Positions 60,100 through 64,000 of a DNA stretch of 64,000 nucleotides are shown here, piece after piece. Made by a program: the position numbers and the translations under genes. Within the stretch, counting starts at the first letter, position 1. Every line of letters starts with the position of its first letter. The notes beneath the pieces are model-generated. The model did not search any database. It saw nothing but the letters and a program-made list of their open reading frames with translations, and was not told the origin of the DNA. Source of the DNA: Ichthyophis bannanicus (Eukaryota > Chordata > Amphibia > Gymnophiona > Ichthyophiidae); NCBI GenBank assembly GCA_033557465.1, contig CM066033.1:707949637-708013636 (forward strand), in the 5' to 3' direction.

Positions 60100-61715
60100 T
60101 TTCCACAATTTACATTTTGCCAAAAATACACAGATCACTCACAAATCCCCCAGGTCGGCCACTTATTTCAGTCATAGGTTCATTGTTTGAACCCATTTTC
60201 AAATTTCTCAATGTTTTTTTGAGGCCTTTTGTCTCACAAGCTCCATCATATGTTAGGGATACCACACACAATTCATTTTTTAAATGATTTTACGGGTTAC
60301 CATGATAAATTGATTTTAGTTACTCTTGGATGTAGCTTCTCTGTATACCAATGTTCCCCAACAGACTGCATTGATAATCATTTCTAATGTTTTACATGAT
60401 CGACCAAGACCTGCTCGCATTCAGAGTCATTTTCTTGAGACATTGGCTTCCTTAACATTAAAAGAGAATTTTTTCATATTCAAGAGTTTGTTCTACAAAC
60501 AAATAAAAAGGGTGGCCATGGGTTCCTCCATGACCCCCGACATGGCTAATTTATATGTCATGGACTTTAAAAGAGAGTATTTGGTCAATCATTCCTTCAT
60601 TCCTAATGTATGGATGTGGAAACACTACATTGATGACATCTTTATGATATGGGATGGTTGTCTGAACACTCTTCAGTATTTTCACCAATGGTTGAATTCT
60701 TTTGACCACAATTTACAGTTTGAGATGACATACAGTGAGGAAAAGATTTCATATTTAGATATTTTTATCAGCAAGGGCCCTATGGGTTTTGAAACTGATC
60801 TGTTTAGAAAACCAACCAACCGCAATAATTTGCTACATTATGCTAGTTTTCGTAACAAATCACTCAAGCAAAATTTACCTATTAGTCAATTTCTGCATAT
60901 TAGACAAATTTGTTCTAAGGACGGCAGTTTTGAAGCCCACATTGCTAGTATGGCTGAGCATTTCCATAACAGGTGCTACTCTGAAAAGTGCATTACAGAG
61001 GCCTACCAAAGGGCCAAAGGTGCTGATCGGAAAGTGTTACTTGATAAACAAGTCGAAAATAAGCAGGAACACATAGTATGCACCTTGACTTTTTCCCATT
61101 TGTCTCATCATATTCAGAAAATCTTGAGAGGAATGGCATATTTTGAACACTGTGCCTTCTTTGGCTGATAGGAGGCTGATTCTTGCATATAAAAGAAATC
61201 AAAACCTGGCCATTACAGTGATACCTTCAGCTCTTGCTATTCATCAACCCCGCAATAAGTTTGTAGGTCATTTTAAATGTGGCAGATGTACAGCATGTGA
61301 CCATGCTCTCATTTCCAAAAATTGCTTCATTCTCCTAGCATGACAGAGTAGGCTTGAGTTAACAGAATTCACAAATTGTGAATCCACTAATGTGATTTAC
61401 ATTAGTGTATGCCCTTGTGACTTTTATATGTTGGCAAGACCAGCCGCATGGTACGTGCACGTATCACTGAGCACCGCAGCTGTTTGAAGCGTAAAGTCCC
61501 ATAAAAAACACTTTCGCACTGTAATGAAGCTGGGCATTCTGTCACAGATTTAAAATTTGTAGTAATTAGGATGGTTAGACTGCATTGGAGGGGTGGCGAC
61601 TTGAATAAGAAACTTTTGCATTTGGAGCAGCGCAATATTTTTGAAATGAATATCATGATCCCTAATGGCCTCAATGCGAATCAGGATTTTTCCATTTTTT
61701 TAGGTGATTCTCTGA
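60100..61715 (+). mobile_element. Penelope-like element (RT plus GIY-YIG), inactive
   Basis: RT pieces from about 60,120 (PKIHKSLTNPPGRPLIS-type block in shifted frames), then an open 280-codon frame (60,326-61,168). That frame has DVASLYTNVP, VAMGSSMTPDMANLYVMDF, YIDDIFMIW (YxDD active site) and YLDIFISKG, then DLFRKPTNRNNLLHYASF. A linker follows with a GHFKCGRCTACDH zinc motif (61,270-61,310). A GIY-YIG endonuclease core ends it: VIYISVCPCD then, after a +1 shift, LYVGKTSRMVRARITEHR (61,420-61,480). The C-terminal FEMNIMIPNGLN block lies near 61,640-61,680. Stops and shifts show a dead copy. Of the Poseidon/Neptune type by layout; the exact clade is not determined. Confidence 0.85.
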
Positions 61716-61749
61716 CATTTATTCTTTTTGATATGTCTTTTAAATTTGT

Positions 61750-62020
61750 CTCATATTCTTCCTTCCCTCCTCCTTGCCCTCCCCTCTTCCTCCCCTCCCC
61801 CCTCCTCCCTTCCCTTCGTCCCCCTCTCCCCTCCCCTCCCCCCCCTTATCCTCTTCCTCTCTCCCCCGTTTTTCCCTTTTCTTCCCCCTTTTCCCCCTCT
61901 CCTCCCTTCCCTTCCTCCCCCCCTCTCCCTTCCACCCCCCTTATCCCCTTCCTCTTTCCCCCAGTTATTTTTTTTCCTCTCCCCTTTCCCCCTCTCCTCC
62001 CCCCTTTCTTTCCTGGACGC
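61750..62020. repeat. Polypyrimidine (CCCCTCCTT)n tract
   Basis: About 270 bases of C and T with almost no purines on the plus strand, in units such as cccctcccctccccccct. It follows the end of the Penelope-like ORF. Pro/Ser/Leu-rich frames through it are artefacts. Confidence 0.9.
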
Positions 62021-64000
62021 ATAGTTTTCTTGTGTTAAATATGTGCTTTAAAATTGCACATACATGCAGTGTTACATTCATCTTTACATTTTTTTGTTTT
62101 TCCTTTAGTTTAGCCATTGATAACCATTTATTGTCTTCTATTCAGTATCATTCCATTTTCATATTATAATTTTTTTCAAAAGAGTATAATTGTACATTTA
62201 CTTGTGATTGCATATACAGTACATGTATCTTTCACTATAGCTTGCACGATTAGCTGCTTATACATATTTTTGTTTCCTGCATGTACTGCACTAAAGACGT
62301 TCAGGAGATGTCTTTTTTTAGTTTCTTTTTTCAATTTCATTTTTTGTCGCTATAAGATATATAGCAGAGGCCCTGTTAGCTTACTCCTATACCATAATCG
62401 TGGTTTGAAGTGTATTCTTAAAGTCATACAAGTCCTTCTTATGAATGGTTCACTGTTTTTTTGGCGCCTTTTTGACCATTTAAATAGTTTGACGATTGCA
62501 TGGTGTCTCCATTTGTAAGCTGCTCCAGAGTTCAATGTGTTTACTGCACCCAGGCAAGTGTTTGAACTTTAATGCGACTCATTCCTTAATATGTTTTTTT
62601 TCTATATTCCATTTTCACTCTGGTGTAACCATCTTTGGTGTTTATTTATGTCTTATGCGTTGAACATATAGACCCATAGATCGATTGTTCATCACATATG
62701 TCTTGTTTTGACTTTATAGACAGTTTCCATACACTTTTCGATATTGTCTTTTATTGCTGGTTTTGGTCTTGCAACCTTTATGAACCCAAGCTTTATATTG
62801 CTGTGTTTTATATTCATTAATACCTTGTCTTTTATTTTTAAACATTAGACGCTACAGATGTTTTCCACAAGCGTCATTATCTTATATTAATATTTTAAAG
62901 GTTTTTATATTAGTACATATTTTTCTATGTCTCGATGAGGATTTAGCTCTCCAATCCTTTATCAGGATTTTACTTTTTTATGCATTGAACATTATGTACG
63001 TTTTTCTCCAACGTCATCAGTTTGTACCCATTTTTAAGCATTTTGGATTGACACAGAGGCCCTCATATATTCATTTTGATGACCAGCTGATGGGCTTTCA
63101 TTTCAGCGTGTCATATATTGGCCCACATTGTATTAGAGCTCCTTTGTCAGACTCGATGTTGGTGTCACATTTTCTGTATTGCTTTCAGTTTCCATTGCAT
63201 GTCCTTTTTAATTGATATTTTTAAGATGCCTGTTTTCTAGGGATTTTCTAACAGTAATCCTCCCCTTTTATGGTACACCAAGGTGCATCATCTGTACCAT
63301 ATGTCCTTTTCAGTTCCATTTATTATAGCCTGTTTTTATGTTTTATTTCCACCCTGTTTTTATTTCCAGAACATGTGTGTGGTCATCTCTTTTTAATGTT
63401 TCATGGATATATATCTGTCTTGTGTACACACTCATTTGTAGACCCACATTTGTATTTTTATCGTCCCCCCCTTTTATTGGTTATGTATTATTCTCTTTTT
63501 AATGGCTCCTCCTTATTAGAACCCAGCCTTTGTGTCCCGCCCCCCCCCCTTTTTTTTTTTATTTTATTTTATTTTTTTTTAACTATATTGACTAATGGCT
63601 AGGTCATTAATTTGGTGTTCTTTATTGCACATTGTCACACCATTCAAAGTATACTGTTATGTTTGACAAATCATTTCAGTGGTGGTTCTAGCACTTTCAG
63701 ATAACTTTGTAGATTTTTAAGCATGCACCATTTTGCTCATTTTGATCTTATATGGTTAATTTTCTCATTATTCTCTTATAGCGGATTGTGGCAATATTAT
63801 TTAACAGGATTCTCTATTCAGTTTATGTAATTGGCCTTATTGAGAGTAAGTTTTTATTTTGCTCTTCCACCCCCTTTTATAAGGATACCTAGATGTATAC
63901 ATAAATCCCTCTGCATTGCTGTATTTTAATCTGTCCTGTTTGGTCCTTTTCATTTTTGTATTTTTATGGTTTACTGTATACTCCTACCATTTGTTGAATG
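62021..64000. other. T-rich DNA without recognised genes
   Basis: AT-rich, strongly T-biased on the plus strand, with a C9/T11 homopolymer stretch and (atttt)n at 63,540-63,585. No coding region, transposon end or splice-bounded exon recognised on either strand. It may include the 3' long-repeat part of the Penelope-like element, but I cannot show that. Confidence 0.5.

Noticed and set aside
61571..62169. Three overlapping Pro/Ser/Leu-rich frames
   Set aside because: They run through the polypyrimidine tract; only the first part (61,571 to about 61,715) has Penelope-like similarity.
1..64000. tRNA, rRNA, riboswitch or bacterial-type operon features
   Set aside because: None seen; the window is eukaryotic intron DNA full of retroelements.

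Overview
The window is animal DNA, almost certainly an amphibian with large, transposon-swollen introns. A caecilian is my best guess, from the mix of DIRS, CR1, L2-like, L1-like and Penelope-like elements; the sequence does not prove the species. I find one host coding exon: a 124-bp exon at 33,399-33,522 on the minus strand. It encodes part of the first adenylate-forming (AMP-ligase-like) domain of a DIP2-family protein (DIP2B/DIP2C-like). It has an intact frame and good splice sites. Everything else is best read as the two introns flanking that exon, each more than 30 kb, filled with transposable elements (TEs) that were inserted into one another.

Layout. A CA/TG-rich simple repeat (1-83, 8,517-8,660, 33,009-33,271) was split in two places. 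The first insertion is a DIRS retrotransposon of family B (84-8,516), which itself holds a mariner (329-1,661), a CR1 piece (2,556-3,822) and a LINE tail. The second is a CR1 element now in four pieces between 8,661 and 33,008. It holds DIRS-A1 (11,289-21,281), an L1-like element with only ORF1 (21,528-23,595) and DIRS-A2 (24,919-32,672). DIRS-A1 carries an L2-like LINE (17,026-19,981) and a solo-LTR-like insertion (12,214-13,554). DIRS-A2 carries a second solo-LTR-like insertion (28,247-29,798), an L2 3' piece and a 91-bp LINE tail. After the DIP2 exon come old LINE scraps and a GA-rich degenerate repeat split by DIRS-A3 (36,674-42,453). DIRS-A3 is complete, with gag, RT/RNase H and tyrosine recombinase frames all open. 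A related DIRS of family C (42,790-59,128) holds an L2 3' half, an L2 interrupted by CR1 and by DIRS-A4 (46,651-52,282), and a hAT MITE (55,241-55,609). A Penelope-like element (about 60,100-61,715), a polypyrimidine tract and T-rich unassigned DNA finish the window.

Six DIRS copies occur, all on the minus strand and so co-oriented with DIP2. Each has inverted terminal repeats and an internal complementary region. In five of them that region joins the complements of the two outer ends; in A2 the joined centre is deleted.

The least explained features are these. (1) The two 1.3-1.6 kb TG...CA insertions with 4-bp target duplications: both carry an open frame that starts in the same phase at the first base of the insertion and ends in a related acidic tail. 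(2) The L1-like ORF1-only element, with five tandem 118-bp TATA-like monomers and a 16-bp target duplication, like mammalian HAL1. (3) The hidden DIP2 exon. Coordinates of decayed elements are read by eye and are approximate by a few bases, or by tens of bases where marked.
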